This document shows, piece by piece, positions 28,214 to 37,571 of a stretch of 64,000 nt of DNA. A program made the position numbers and the translations under genes. The notes under the pieces were generated by a model. It was given only the letters and a program-made list of their open reading frames with translations. It ran no database searches and had not been told where the DNA came from. How positions within the stretch are numbered: position 1 is the stretch's first letter; each line of letters opens with the position of its first letter. The stretch is from a virus, in IMG/VR virus record IMGVR_UViG_3300017991_000012, positions 16,108 through 80,107 of that record; one strand, 5' to 3'.

Positions 28214-29758
28214 TTAGCTTGGCGTGTAACCTTCCCACGGCCACCAATGCGGAATGTTCGACTGATAGACAAATGGGCATGCGATATCAGCATGAAAATA
28301 CCAGCTGCTGCCATCGCCGTTCTTGTCCCACATGCGAGCGTCAACCCCTGCTGGCAAATCTGGACGGACCTGAATGATGCGGTCCATCTGGTCTGCAAAC
28401 AGCGTGCGTTTGTTTCCAGTCATTCCGCTGTTTGTCCATTTCACAGTCCAGCTCAAGCCAGCATCATCGCTGTATTGTAGCTGCGCGGAATTCGATGCAT
28501 TATATACGGAAATCCACACCCTGTCCTTCAGGGCAAGCGGTCCACCGATCCATCCGTATGAGCCCCAGTCACTTGTCTTGTCTGCGATACTACTGTTTGT
28601 GACGAAGTATCTCCCGGCAGCACCACCGACTACGGCTGTCGTCCTCAGATAGGCATATACAGTGCTATCCGCCTGCGGCCAATGTGATTTCCATTGAATG
28701 ATACGAACTCCTGTTTGCGTTGTCGGATTGCCATCTTCATCCTCGTCAGCTTCGCCGATTGTAGTCAGCGACCAGCTGCTGCCGCCATTGCTGCTCTGCA
28801 GAATGCCGTAGATAAGTTTGTCAAGATCGGTTCCCGCATTTGATCCATGCCACCATAGCGTCACGCCTGCCGTTAACACCTGTCCGCTTTTGCTCACGCC
28901 CCAACCATGGATGTTGTACCTTTCATTTTGTCCATAGTCACCATACCAGTCCGGCCTATTACTGCTCAGCTCAGACAAGATCGCACTGTGAGCCAGGCTC
29001 GTCCACGTCCCATCAGGCGTATCTGCGCTTATGATGTCGACGGAGTAATTGCAGTTCGCTCCGTAATCGCTTGAATAGTATCTGACCAGCACGCTTGCAT
29101 AGTACTTCAGATCAGACCCTCGCATATCCACGCCACAGTAGTCAGAGATTGTTCCATAGAAGTACGTGTTGTACCCTGATTCAGGCAGTCCGCTTATGCT
29201 GTGTTCCGTCCAGGTCTGCCCCTTATCGCTTGTGAACCTCACGCTTGGATGCGTGCTCAGGTAGTCATATAGCGTAGGGGTCTCATCGAAAGGACTGCTT
29301 CCAACAAGACAGAAATTTGCGGCCGAGTCACTTACACCATCAGACCATGGCGTGCTGTTTCCTATCTTGTTCGTTCCTCCATTGCTTCTTCTTAAATCGT
29401 CAATGCAGTTGTACAGCGTTCCAGGGTGACTCGACAGATCATTTATCACAAAGTCATAATTAGGCGCCCAATTGACTCTGAACGGCGCCTTGTCGATCGG
29501 ATAGGTCTCTGTCGGAATCACTTTGGCCTCGACAATGTACTGACTGTCTGCTTCGGTCGCATCTAAAAATACATTCATGAATCCAAGCAGATCGGACTCT
29601 TCAACCTTGACAGCGATTCCTTTTGTCCCTCCATATCCTATGGCTGGATAGAGCCTGTACAGCGTTGTCACGTCCCCGACCTTGACCGGGATCGCAAGAT
29701 CGTCCTCGATCAGCGTCGGCAGCCGCACAGTATTTTCCCAGTCGGTATAATATCCCAT
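28214..29758 (-). CDS. Sialidase-like beta-propeller tail protein with Asp boxes
   Basis: 514 residues. At least three Asp-box repeats (S-x-D/N-x-G-x-S/T-W) are visible: TSDKGQTWTEHS, SSNGGSSWSLTT and SDDAGLSWTVKW, typical of sialidase/BNR propellers. The N-terminal 110 residues form a separate beta domain that probably anchors it to the tail. Catalytic residues of true sialidases cannot be assigned, so binding rather than hydrolysis is the safer reading. It starts by TGATG overlap with the hub gene. Confidence 0.7.
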   Translation of the reverse strand: MGYYTDWENTVRLPTLIEDDLAIPVKVGDVTTLYRLYPAIGYGGTKGIAVKVEESDLLGFMNVFLDATEADSQYIVEAKVIPTETYPIDKAPFRVNWAPNYDFVINDLSSHPGTLYNCIDDLRRSNGGTNKIGNSTPWSDGVSDSAANFCLVGSSPFDETPTLYDYLSTHPSVRFTSDKGQTWTEHSISGLPESGYNTYFYGTISDYCGVDMRGSDLKYYASVLVRYYSSDYGANCNYSVDIISADTPDGTWTSLAHSAILSELSSNRPDWYGDYGQNERYNIHGWGVSKSGQVLTAGVTLWWHGSNAGTDLDKLIYGILQSSNGGSSWSLTTIGEADEDEDGNPTTQTGVRIIQWKSHWPQADSTVYAYLRTTAVVGGAAGRYFVTNSSIADKTSDWGSYGWIGGPLALKDRVWISVYNASNSAQLQYSDDAGLSWTVKWTNSGMTGNKRTLFADQMDRIIQVRPDLPAGVDARMWDKNGDGSSWYFHADIACPFVYQSNIPHWWPWEGYTPS

Positions 29759-32223
29759 CACGTGACTCTCACGAATTGAACCAGGTCGCCACTTGCAGTT
29801 CCATCGGCTTTTGATTTGTATGCATAGACATACTGGCTCGTCGTGTAGCTGATCACATACAGTTGCGGAACTCCGCCTCCGGCCGTCCGGATGATCATCG
29901 CAATGTGATCACTGTCCTTATCCGTTCCCATGTACGCGAGAACTGTGAAGCCAGTCTTGTCCTTGACGTACAGGTCCTCACCATCTTCGGTTCCGACCGT
30001 ATCTCCAGGCTCGACCGCTGCGCTTACCTTGGCAATGAACGGATCATAGCTAAAGTCCAGCATTCCAGGCTGGCTGTCCTCGTCCGCGCTTCCTATGCCT
30101 TGATATGGAACATTGAACGCAAGTTCGCTGTTGTCCTCGTTCGGCTTCCTGGCCTGGACAACACCGTCTTTGACTCCACTGCTTTCCGCGCTCGTATCCA
30201 CGACAAGTGGCTTGCCGCCAGTGATAACAGAGTTCTTCTCGGAAGCCTGGCTCAGTTGTGCCGTCACTCCCTGCTCGGCCTGTGCGCTTGTCTTGCGATC
30301 CTCGCCGCTGCTCATGGCCGTGCTCGCGCCAGCGCCTGTGCCTTTCTTGTTGTCGCTGTTCAGGCTCGCCGGCTTGCTGATGTTCTGGTTCCACTGATTA
30401 TCCTGCGCACCGAAATGGTGGCTTTCCATCGTCACCTCAACCGTGTGATCGGTCAGGACCTTTGCCAGATCGATGCTCTTCACCGCGCCGTCTGCCACGC
30501 CCACGTTCCATCCCAGCCAGAACGGCAATCGCCTCGTCCAGCTCGTCTGCATCCATTCGAAGCTGCCGCTGACCTTCGCCCGACAGTAGAAGTCGCGGTA
30601 CATCTGCGCCAGGACTTCCATGTCCTCCGTATCGTCCCAGATCAGCGCCTCTTCGCCGTCTTCATTCAATCCGTAATACTTCACGTAATTGACGAAGATT
30701 TCCTTCGTGCCAGTACCTTTTCCGTCCTTGGCCTCCAGCTCATACTCAAGCTCACTTGTGATCGCAGGATATGTCACGCGGAGAACATCGTCGCTGTCAG
30801 TCGGATCTGCGCTGCCGCCTTTTTCGTGGCCAATCTCCCGATACAGCGTCAGCTTGTAGTTGCGCCTTGTGCGGTTTGGCTCGATCACCTGCCTGACAGC
30901 CATCGGCTGCTTGGTCCAGAATACGCAGTACTGATCGTCGTCGATCTCGACGTTCGTGAACTTGCTGGCCTCGCCGTAGTCTACGATCACGTTCTGCGTC
31001 TTGGTCTGGCCTTCGTTATCCGGGTCGGGCACGGTCTCCAGCTTCGGCCTCAGAACTTTCGTGGCGTCAATGTAGTGCGGCGTGCTATTATCGACCTCCT
31101 TGTCTTCATCCCATTCCGTGTTGTACGCACGCTGATGAAAGTCGGCTCGGTAGAACTCATACGCCGGCCCGCGGATGACCAGCACCTTCCCCATGTCGCC
31201 AATGATGTCGACCTTGCCATCGTCGTTCAGCTCGATGTCATCCGGATCATCGTCGGTCGTATCGCGCTCGCCGATCTTGCGCAGCAGGTGCGGGAAGATC
31301 CTGTACTGCAGTTTGTACTTCGCATACCGCTCGGCCTGCGTCTGGGGATCGTACGCAACTCCCGGATCTTCGTTATCGATCAACCCCGGCCTTTTGTCCA
31401 GCCCAAGGTCCGCAGACGGATAGTCGCCTGCATCGACGTCAGTCTGGCGCACGACCTGTCGCCAGATCTTTTCCGGACTCTCAGTACGTTCGTGCACCTC
31501 GCCCCAGGCCTTGATCTTGACCTTGTTGTATTTCTGACTGCTGTCGGTCGTGATCTGCACGCTCTTGTTATCGGCATAGCCTCTGAAGTCTACCTCGAAA
31601 GTCGTGTTGCTGAACTCGGCTGCATTCAGGATCTTGATCACCTTGTCACCGCTGTTGCTCACATGCCCGTAGAATACCAGCGCCGGGTTGAACGCCAGGA
31701 CCTCGCGCACGACCTGCAGCTGGTTCTTGCCGCCCGGCTTGTAGTTCGGAGGCTGGAATTCGTACGGATACTTGCCTTCGACCTGGTTCAGCTCATCCCA
31801 GTCAAACGTGAAGTCAGCATCCGCGAACTCGCGCTCCAGAATCTGCCTGATGTTTCGCTTCTGCGTGCTCTTGTCGATGACATTCGCCGCCGGCACGTTG
31901 TAGGCATCAATCTGCCGATCGTGATTCTCTCGCTCAAGCTCGTGCAGGAAGTCGTATGCGGTGTACGTCACCTGCTCGCCGCCAAGATTTTCCGGAATGA
32001 TGTAGATCTTGCCCCTGAATGTGCGCTTGCATACCGTGCATTCGATCTCTTCCTCCAGCTCGAACATGTGCGGATTGTCTTCAACCTGTCCCTCTTCGTC
32101 CAGTAGCGTTCCGTCAAACGTGTCGTACGCCGCCTGGAAGGTGAAGACCGCCTTCTGGTTATAGGTCCAGCGCATGGTCTGGATCGTGATATGGTTCGCG
32201 CTCGGATAGATTCTTGTCGCCAT
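29758..32223 (-). CDS. Tail hub / tail-associated structural protein
   Basis: 821 residues. The N-terminal region (ANHITIQTMRWTYNQKAVFTF ends in a Cys pair, CTVC) and the succession of beta-rich segments after a short distal-tail gene fit the baseplate hub (gp27/gpD-like) of long-tailed phages. Residues about 640-720 are Ser/Gly/Ala-rich and low in complexity, a likely linker to the C-terminal exposed domain (DLYVKDKTGFTVLAYMGTD). No peptidase motif was recognised. Confidence 0.65.
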   Translation of the reverse strand: MATRIYPSANHITIQTMRWTYNQKAVFTFQAAYDTFDGTLLDEEGQVEDNPHMFELEEEIECTVCKRTFRGKIYIIPENLGGEQVTYTAYDFLHELERENHDRQIDAYNVPAANVIDKSTQKRNIRQILEREFADADFTFDWDELNQVEGKYPYEFQPPNYKPGGKNQLQVVREVLAFNPALVFYGHVSNSGDKVIKILNAAEFSNTTFEVDFRGYADNKSVQITTDSSQKYNKVKIKAWGEVHERTESPEKIWRQVVRQTDVDAGDYPSADLGLDKRPGLIDNEDPGVAYDPQTQAERYAKYKLQYRIFPHLLRKIGERDTTDDDPDDIELNDDGKVDIIGDMGKVLVIRGPAYEFYRADFHQRAYNTEWDEDKEVDNSTPHYIDATKVLRPKLETVPDPDNEGQTKTQNVIVDYGEASKFTNVEIDDDQYCVFWTKQPMAVRQVIEPNRTRRNYKLTLYREIGHEKGGSADPTDSDDVLRVTYPAITSELEYELEAKDGKGTGTKEIFVNYVKYYGLNEDGEEALIWDDTEDMEVLAQMYRDFYCRAKVSGSFEWMQTSWTRRLPFWLGWNVGVADGAVKSIDLAKVLTDHTVEVTMESHHFGAQDNQWNQNISKPASLNSDNKKGTGAGASTAMSSGEDRKTSAQAEQGVTAQLSQASEKNSVITGGKPLVVDTSAESSGVKDGVVQARKPNEDNSELAFNVPYQGIGSADEDSQPGMLDFSYDPFIAKVSAAVEPGDTVGTEDGEDLYVKDKTGFTVLAYMGTDKDSDHIAMIIRTAGGGVPQLYVISYTTSQYVYAYKSKADGTASGDLVQFVRVT

Positions 32224-32600
32224 CAGGTCAGTGCCTTCACAAACGTCACCGTCGCCATAGCGCTTTTCCCATCCCCACCGACATTGACATCTATCGACTC
32301 AGGATAGACCGTCGTCAGCGTATCGGTCTCGGTCGTCAAGTTCCCCTGGCTTCCGTTGGGCACGATGTACTTGCGTCCGAAATTCGTGGTCTTGACCACC
32401 ATCGGCCTGAAGCGCAAGTTGGTCAGCAGGTTCTCTATCTGCGCCTCGTACCCGCCCCTGCTCGGTTTGGCCAGGATCAAGTCTATCGACCACCGTCTCA
32501 GGCCATCGCTATCAATCGGATTCGCGAAGCCCTTCTGGTCCACATGTCCGATGTTCACCTGGCTGCCGCCGATCCTTTGCCACTTGACTGTATGCGCCAT
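32223..32600 (-). CDS. Distal tail-type protein
   Basis: 125 residues, beta-rich (HTVKWQRIGGSQVNIGHV, RRWSIDLILAKPSRGGYE). Its place between tape measure and hub is that of the distal tail protein or a small baseplate component. GTAGGGAGCGGCA precedes the ATG. It overlaps the hub start by one base. Confidence 0.55.
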   Translation of the reverse strand: MAHTVKWQRIGGSQVNIGHVDQKGFANPIDSDGLRRWSIDLILAKPSRGGYEAQIENLLTNLRFRPMVVKTTNFGRKYIVPNGSQGNLTTETDTLTTVYPESIDVNVGGDGKSAMATVTFVKALT

Positions 32601-32609
32601 TGCCGCTCC

Positions 32610-35408
32610 CTACTGGCTCCGAGTCTCCGTTGCGATAGTCTCAACCGTGTTGCTCAGATTGCCTACGTCTCCCTTCAGCCTCGTAACGTATTCGCGCATC
32701 TGATTCATTCCTTCTACATTCAGCTGCGCTACCTGGCTTGTCAGATCAATGGCCTCGATCGTTGTCCTTACTACGTCGGCTTCTGCGGCAGTCGGACCTG
32801 CAGGTGAAACTGCACCAGACGCACGTACGTATGCTGCGGTTTTTTCTGCCTCTGCCTGCGCTTCCCCAGCTTTTGCCGCGCTTACTCCAGCCTGCACCAC
32901 ACGTGCAGCAGCTTGTGTCGCAGCCGGAACCGCTGTTCCGGCCTGTACTGCCTTCGCCTGATCTTCCGTCAATTTCGGAAATGCGAAGCCTGCGCCCACT
33001 TGCTTCAGTCCTCCACGCGCCGTGACTAGAGTCTTTTCCAATTCCTTCGCAGGACACACTTCTTTAAGGGCATTCGCCATCACTCTAGTCGTCGCTTCGG
33101 CTTTTTTGAAGTCCTTATCTACCTGCTTGCCGCCAGCAGTGAGATTCTTTTTCGACTTATCGGTTGCTTTTGCAGCTTCCTCAGCCTGGCGCCGCTGTTC
33201 TTTTGACGCATCCAGTGCCGCCTGGTACTGGCCCTTGGCAAGATTCGTCTCTGCCTCGATCTCACGCAACCGCGCCAGATGTTCAGCCCTTCTGCCTGTG
33301 CCACCTTCTGTGCCGCGTAGTGCGGCGATCGTAGCAACCCGTTCTTTTTCCAGCCGATCCAGCGTGTCCTTGTGCTCTGCCGCTCGTGCCTGCTGCCTGG
33401 CCACAGCTTCCTTTTCGATCGCATCCAGCCTGGCTTGCTTGTCTGATTCAAGAAATCTCTGGCTCTGCTCCTGCGCAGACCTCAGCTTCTGTAGGTCACG
33501 CTGGTACTCATCGGTGTCAATCAGATGCAGCGCATATTGAACATCGAGGAATTCTTCCTGAATTCCCTGCCAGATATTCAGAATGAACTTGGCCACCGCA
33601 CCCATCGCCCTCTCCCATATGCTCTGGAAGCTGGCCGCGATGTCGATCCATACGTCTTCTACCGAATTGCCCACATCCTGCCAGATGCCAAGGAAGGATG
33701 CCTTCAAATCTATCAGCAGCCCCGCAACATCCTCCACGGCAGTTCTGAACAGCTCAGAGCACTGAAAGGTGAAGATCTCCCACTGGCTTTTCAGGTAAGC
33801 AATGGCCTTGGCCCAGACCAGCCTCAGGCCGCTTGTGGCCACCTGAAACGCCAGTTCCAAATCGCCGGCAACAAACGCATCTGCAATCCCTCCAAACGCC
33901 TCCTTGATCGCGTCACCCATGGTCTTGAACGCACCGCTGACGGTATCGGTTACAGCAGGAATCCTTGCCAGCAGCGTGCCCGCCGCCACCAGGCCCGCGA
34001 CCATGATCCCAAGCGGACTGATGACAAGCGCGATCGCGCCTCCAATCGCTGCAATCGCTGTCGAGAATCCGCTTAGTGCCACGCCAAGGACAAAGAGCGT
34101 TGTCCCGACGCCGACCAGTGCAGCTCCAAGAGCACCGACTGCGGTCACGATAATTCCGATGCTTTTCGCCGCACCTTCGTTCTCTTTGACCCACTTCTCG
34201 ATTCCGGTCAGAAACTGATTTATTTGCTTCACGCCTGGCGCAAGCATCTCTCCCATAGCCAGGCTTATCCTGTCAATGATGTTGCCGACCTTCTGCATCG
34301 CAAGCTGAACCTGCGGGCCGAACATCTCGTCCATGATCTTCGCCATCTCTTCTGCAGTTTTGATTCCATCCTCTCTTGCCTTGATAAGTGACTTCTCTCC
34401 GCTTGTCACCGCATCCAACTGCGTACGCAGGATGTCGAATACCTTTCTTCCTTTGACGCCAAACAACTCGGTCAGCAGAATCAGCTCTGCCTGATCGCCT
34501 TTAGCGCCGGCATAACCTTCTCTTGCGGCTTTTACAGCCTTCTCAACCTCACCAATCAGAGCCGGCATTTCTTTGATCCTGCCACCTTCGCCAACAAACG
34601 TCAGACCTGCAAAGGCCTTGTTCGTCTTTGCCAGCTGTTTGAATTTCTTTTCGACATTACCTGCCTGCAAGTCGAGAGTACGCAGCGCAGTACCAGCTTC
34701 AGCTCCGCCGATCTGCTGTCCAAGCACGCCAGCGATTGCAATGACTTCCTCAAACCTTCTTCCTACTCCAAACGCCGTCGCTCCGGCGTTTTCCCAAAAA
34801 GCCTGGATCTTCGGACCATCCAGCTTGAACTGCTTTACTCCCTGCGCGATGACGCCAGCAAACTGATCGCCGAATTCCTGCGCATCTATGCCGCGTCCAA
34901 AGGTAGCCTGAACCGTAGTATAGAGATCTGCGATCTGGTCAGAGCTTGCCTTTGTCGCCTTGGCCACGGTCGCGCTCATCTTTGCCAGGTCGGCGACCGC
35001 AGTCGAGCTTAGGTCTGACATTGCCGATCTGATCGAATACGCGCCGTCGATGATCTCTTTCGCGCCAACACCGGCAAAGGTGCTGCTCATTTCCAACGCC
35101 GCTTCTTGAATTTCTTTCGCCGCCGCTCTCGCGCCTTCCTGTCCAAGATCTATGTACAGGCTTTTCAGCTGTCCCAGACTGCGCTGTATATCGAAGCTGC
35201 TCCTGGCTACCAGCGTTGCCGCGCCAGCCATTGCTCCGCCGATCAGGCCAATGCTTCTTCCAATCTGCTTCAGCGAGTTCGCCGCAGCCGTCATCCGCCG
35301 CGTCATTCCGGTCGTGAATTGCTTTGCAGCATTGGACACCGTTCGCATGGCATTCAATGCCGGTGCTGGATTCAGCGTGATTTCGCCCGCAAGACTTTCT
35401 TCAGTCAT
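32610..35408 (-). CDS. Tape measure protein, TP901-type
   Basis: 932 residues. The N-terminal helical region (ARSSFDIQRSLGQLKSLY, DLSSTAVADLAKMSATVAK) and the ALRTLDLQAGN and LTELFGVKGRKVFDIL segments match TP901-type tape measures. Hydrophobic helices lie at about 420-490 (VGALGAALVGVGTTLFVLG). The C-terminal 250 residues are coiled coil and Ala-rich. By the usual 0.15 nm per residue, a tail near 140 nm is expected. AGGAGGTAAG precedes the ATG. Confidence 0.85.
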   Translation of the reverse strand: MTEESLAGEITLNPAPALNAMRTVSNAAKQFTTGMTRRMTAAANSLKQIGRSIGLIGGAMAGAATLVARSSFDIQRSLGQLKSLYIDLGQEGARAAAKEIQEAALEMSSTFAGVGAKEIIDGAYSIRSAMSDLSSTAVADLAKMSATVAKATKASSDQIADLYTTVQATFGRGIDAQEFGDQFAGVIAQGVKQFKLDGPKIQAFWENAGATAFGVGRRFEEVIAIAGVLGQQIGGAEAGTALRTLDLQAGNVEKKFKQLAKTNKAFAGLTFVGEGGRIKEMPALIGEVEKAVKAAREGYAGAKGDQAELILLTELFGVKGRKVFDILRTQLDAVTSGEKSLIKAREDGIKTAEEMAKIMDEMFGPQVQLAMQKVGNIIDRISLAMGEMLAPGVKQINQFLTGIEKWVKENEGAAKSIGIIVTAVGALGAALVGVGTTLFVLGVALSGFSTAIAAIGGAIALVISPLGIMVAGLVAAGTLLARIPAVTDTVSGAFKTMGDAIKEAFGGIADAFVAGDLELAFQVATSGLRLVWAKAIAYLKSQWEIFTFQCSELFRTAVEDVAGLLIDLKASFLGIWQDVGNSVEDVWIDIAASFQSIWERAMGAVAKFILNIWQGIQEEFLDVQYALHLIDTDEYQRDLQKLRSAQEQSQRFLESDKQARLDAIEKEAVARQQARAAEHKDTLDRLEKERVATIAALRGTEGGTGRRAEHLARLREIEAETNLAKGQYQAALDASKEQRRQAEEAAKATDKSKKNLTAGGKQVDKDFKKAEATTRVMANALKEVCPAKELEKTLVTARGGLKQVGAGFAFPKLTEDQAKAVQAGTAVPAATQAAARVVQAGVSAAKAGEAQAEAEKTAAYVRASGAVSPAGPTAAEADVVRTTIEAIDLTSQVAQLNVEGMNQMREYVTRLKGDVGNLSNTVETIATETRSQ

Positions 35409-35409
35409 C

Positions 35410-35781
35410 TTACCTCCTGTTGATCAAGCTCGCGAACCGCATGACCTTATCTTCCGGATCGTCAGCCGACCATCTGTGCTCGCCGGTCTCCGCGCCACGC
35501 TTACTTCCCTTGCGAGCCTTCTTCATGGCCTTGATCGTCATGTACCTGTCCCAGTTGATTTCGTGCAGCAGCGAGACAAGTGTGCCAAGGCGCATCCAGC
35601 TGATCTCTTCTACTGACCAGCTGTATTCTTTGCAGAAGGTGTGGCAGAATCTTGACCATTCGATTCCTTCGTCTTCGTCTTCGACGGGTTCTTGTCCTCC
35701 GTCGGCCCATCCGCCACCACCAGTCCCACTGCTTTGATAAAACCCCGCAGCTGTTCCGGCGTGGCCTCCACCTGGAAGCAC
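35410..35781 (-). CDS. Tail assembly chaperone, downstream (T-like) part made by -1 frameshift
   Basis: This frame lacks a convincing start and overlaps the end of the upstream chaperone gene by 170 bases in the -1 phase. Ribosomes slipping at 35745-35739 would enter it at TATCAAAGC, giving 109 further residues (WSRFCHTFCKEYSWSVEE, MRLGTLVSLLHEINWDRY) and a fusion of about 245 residues. This is the gpG/gpGT arrangement of lambda, directly before the tape measure. The fusion should help load tail-tube subunits onto the tape measure. Confidence 0.8.
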   Translation of the reverse strand: MLPGGGHAGTAAGFYQSSGTGGGGWADGGQEPVEDEDEGIEWSRFCHTFCKEYSWSVEEISWMRLGTLVSLLHEINWDRYMTIKAMKKARKGSKRGAETGEHRWSADDPEDKVMRFASLINRR

Positions 35782-36146
35782 GCCATGAGCATCGCCAGGT
35801 ATCGACGCAGCAGGTTGGGCTTCATCACATCCATCAGTTCGGATCGTACGCTGTTCAGCCTCTTGTTGAGCACCTTCGGATCCATGTACGTCTGTTGCGC
35901 TTCCTTCGAATCGTGCTGGATTACCAGCGCCGCCAGTATCCGCTGGACCTCGGCGAACTTGATGTCCGGAAATCCACCGTCTTTTGTTGCTTGCTCCATC
36001 TCCGTGCTCATCGTCAAGAAGCTCTTTCCCGTGACGTGCTCGACGTACATGATGCCGCGCATGGTGATTGGCGACACGTACAGCTCCACGTCTTCAGCTA
36101 TGGGGATTTTCTCGTTGCCCAGAAACTCACACAGCCGCTTGTCCAT
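35610..36146 (-). CDS. Tail assembly chaperone, G-like
   Basis: 178 residues. It has the gpG position between major tail protein and tape measure, a structured N-terminal 135 residues (VELYVSPITMRGIMYVEH, RRYLAMLMACFQVEATPEQ) and a polar tail (DKNPSKTKTKESNGQDSAT) that is replaced when the ribosome shifts frame. AAAGGGTAGCC precedes the ATG. Confidence 0.8.
   Translation of the reverse strand: MDKRLCEFLGNEKIPIAEDVELYVSPITMRGIMYVEHVTGKSFLTMSTEMEQATKDGGFPDIKFAEVQRILAALVIQHDSKEAQQTYMDPKVLNKRLNSVRSELMDVMKPNLLRRYLAMLMACFQVEATPEQLRGFIKAVGLVVADGPTEDKNPSKTKTKESNGQDSATPSAKNTAGQ
35739..35745 (-). other. -1 frameshift slippery heptamer GGGTTTT
   Basis: In the G-like frame the codons read CGG GGT TTT, so the heptamer is G GGT TTT (X XXY YYZ), which allows both tRNAs to re-pair one base back as GGG TTT. 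The shifted frame continues without a stop to 35410. Lambda uses GGGAAAG at the same functional place. Confidence 0.8.
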
Positions 36147-36174
36147 GGCTACCCTTTCTTACAACTCCGCCCGG

Positions 36175-36216
36175 TAGGCCTCAGGGCAGGAGGCACGCAC
36201 CCCCTGCCCCGGCCTT
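36175..36216 (-). promoter_or_regulatory. Intergenic hairpin between major tail protein and chaperone genes
   Basis: GGGCAGG pairs with CCTGCCC, extended outside by AGGCC/GGCCT, with no T-run after it. Such a stem may stabilise the major tail protein message or damp read-through so that the tube protein is made in excess. Confidence 0.5.
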
Positions 36217-36242
36217 ATTTGCTACGCTTGTCGCGTTTGGCA

Positions 36243-36782
36243 TCACGTCCAAGCACTGACCTCGATCTTGATCTTGCCAAACTCATTGCCGCTGTTCGCC
36301 GTGTACTCAAGCGCCGTGACCTCGATGTCGGTATCGCTGAAGTCATCGTTCGGGATTTCAGCGTCACCAGTCGGAGACACGCGGCCTTTCCACACGAACG
36401 CATGCCAGTACTTCCCGTCAGGCCGCTCGTGCTCCAGCCCGACCGTGTAGTACTTGAACACCAGCGAAGAGCCAATGTTCACATCACCATCGGCAGTAGC
36501 CGGCTCGTCCACCTGCAGCAGCACCGACAGGTTCTTCTGCGTCTTCTCGCCGACCGAACACCGCAGGCCGAATTCCTTCGTGATGATCCGCTCCTCAATG
36601 ATGTTCGCGCCTTCCTTGTACTGGATGGTCTCGATGTTGATCGTCACCGCCGCACCACGGGCAGGACCAAGATCGCGACCGCCATTGGCCGTTGTCGGCG
36701 CAGCAACTGCGGTCACCGGAGACCCGCTCAGCTCTGCAACCCACATTCGGCACTTCCCAACAAACATACTTTCTGTTCCCAT
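36243..36782 (-). CDS. Major tail protein
   Basis: 179 residues, beta-rich with alternating strands (GAAVTINIETIQYKEGANI, KYWHAFVWKGRVSPTGD, DTDIEVTALEYTANSG) in the classic tube-protein position before the G/GT chaperones. About 180 residues is usual for a siphovirus tube protein. The 95-base gap downstream holds a hairpin. AGGAGAGAGTT-type site precedes the ATG. Confidence 0.75.
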   Translation of the reverse strand: MGTESMFVGKCRMWVAELSGSPVTAVAAPTTANGGRDLGPARGAAVTINIETIQYKEGANIIEERIITKEFGLRCSVGEKTQKNLSVLLQVDEPATADGDVNIGSSLVFKYYTVGLEHERPDGKYWHAFVWKGRVSPTGDAEIPNDDFSDTDIEVTALEYTANSGNEFGKIKIEVSAWT

Positions 36783-36793
36783 AACTCTCTCCT

Positions 36794-37189
36794 TTATCTT
36801 GCTGCGAGCAGCCTGTAGTCAAGATGAACCGCGAACTCCGTGTCGCTGTCCACCGAAATCCTGTTCACCAACCTCATCAGGTACGTCACTCCATCGTCGG
36901 CAGAAGGCTTCTGTCCTCTAAGCGCGTCGTAGACCAAATCCGCCACCTGCTCTGCCTCCAGCGAAGTCGCCCTGCTGAATGCGCTGATCTGCAGCCGGTC
37001 GTCATTGATGTCTTTGCTGTCCAGCTCATAGTCGAGCGTCTGAATTCCCTGGCTGATCATCACCCGCGGATAGGTCCTCAGCCTGGTATTGTTCCCCGCA
37101 CGGTTGACGATGGCCTTCGCAGGCACGACAGCCGTCAGCGCCACGTCAGCTTTCAGAATCACGAGCGTGCCTTCGATCGTGTGCAGCAT
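36794..37189 (-). CDS. Tail terminator / tail completion protein
   Basis: 131 residues. LVILKADVALTAVVPAK at the N-terminus, the beta pair with YPRVMISQGIQTLDYEL, and LEAEQVADLVYDALRGQ resemble DUF3168-type tail completion proteins. Position after the gp10-like gene and before the major tail protein agrees. The start overlaps the previous stop (TAATG). Confidence 0.7.
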   Translation of the reverse strand: MLHTIEGTLVILKADVALTAVVPAKAIVNRAGNNTRLRTYPRVMISQGIQTLDYELDSKDINDDRLQISAFSRATSLEAEQVADLVYDALRGQKPSADDGVTYLMRLVNRISVDSDTEFAVHLDYRLLAAR

Positions 37190-37569
37190 TACTCGATCCT
37201 CCGCACGCGACTACGCGCCCATGGTGCCTCGATCCTGATCGCCTCGCGCAGGAACGGCCTGCCAGGCACCTCGCTCGTACCGAACTCTACGTACGCCGCG
37301 TATTCCTTGCCCAGCAGAATGACCATCGTAAAATAGGCCAGCCTCGTGGCGTCCACGCGCACGCTCTGGCGCAGATGGCCATGATCGACAGGTGCCTTGC
37401 CTTCTCTCCATCCACCGGTATCGACTCCCATTCTGGTAATACCGCTGTATCCTTCGCGTACCCTTGCCGCGATGTCGTCCGCGGCCTCCAGCAGCATTGC
37501 CATGTACGCCCTCTGGCGCCTGGCCCAGAAGTCTGTCATCTGCCTATCCAGGTTGTTTCGCATCTTGGC
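37189..37569 (-). CDS. HK97 gp10-like neck protein
   Basis: 126 residues starting MAKMRNNLDRQMTDFW. A helical first half, then VDHGHLRQSVRVDATRL and YAAYVEFGTSEVPGRPFLREA, the latter a hallmark of HK97 gp10-type proteins. These sit at the head-tail interface. The ATG overlaps the previous stop (TGATG) and GGAGACAGGCAG lies upstream. Confidence 0.75.
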   Translation of the reverse strand, partial: AKMRNNLDRQMTDFWARRQRAYMAMLLEAADDIAARVREGYSGITRMGVDTGGWREGKAPVDHGHLRQSVRVDATRLAYFTMVILLGKEYAAYVEFGTSEVPGRPFLREAIRIEAPWARSRVRRIE

Positions 37570-37571
37570 CA

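Noticed and set aside
29863-32106. 747-residue plus-strand frame opposite the hub gene
   Set aside because: Antisense shadow caused by codon bias of the hub gene.
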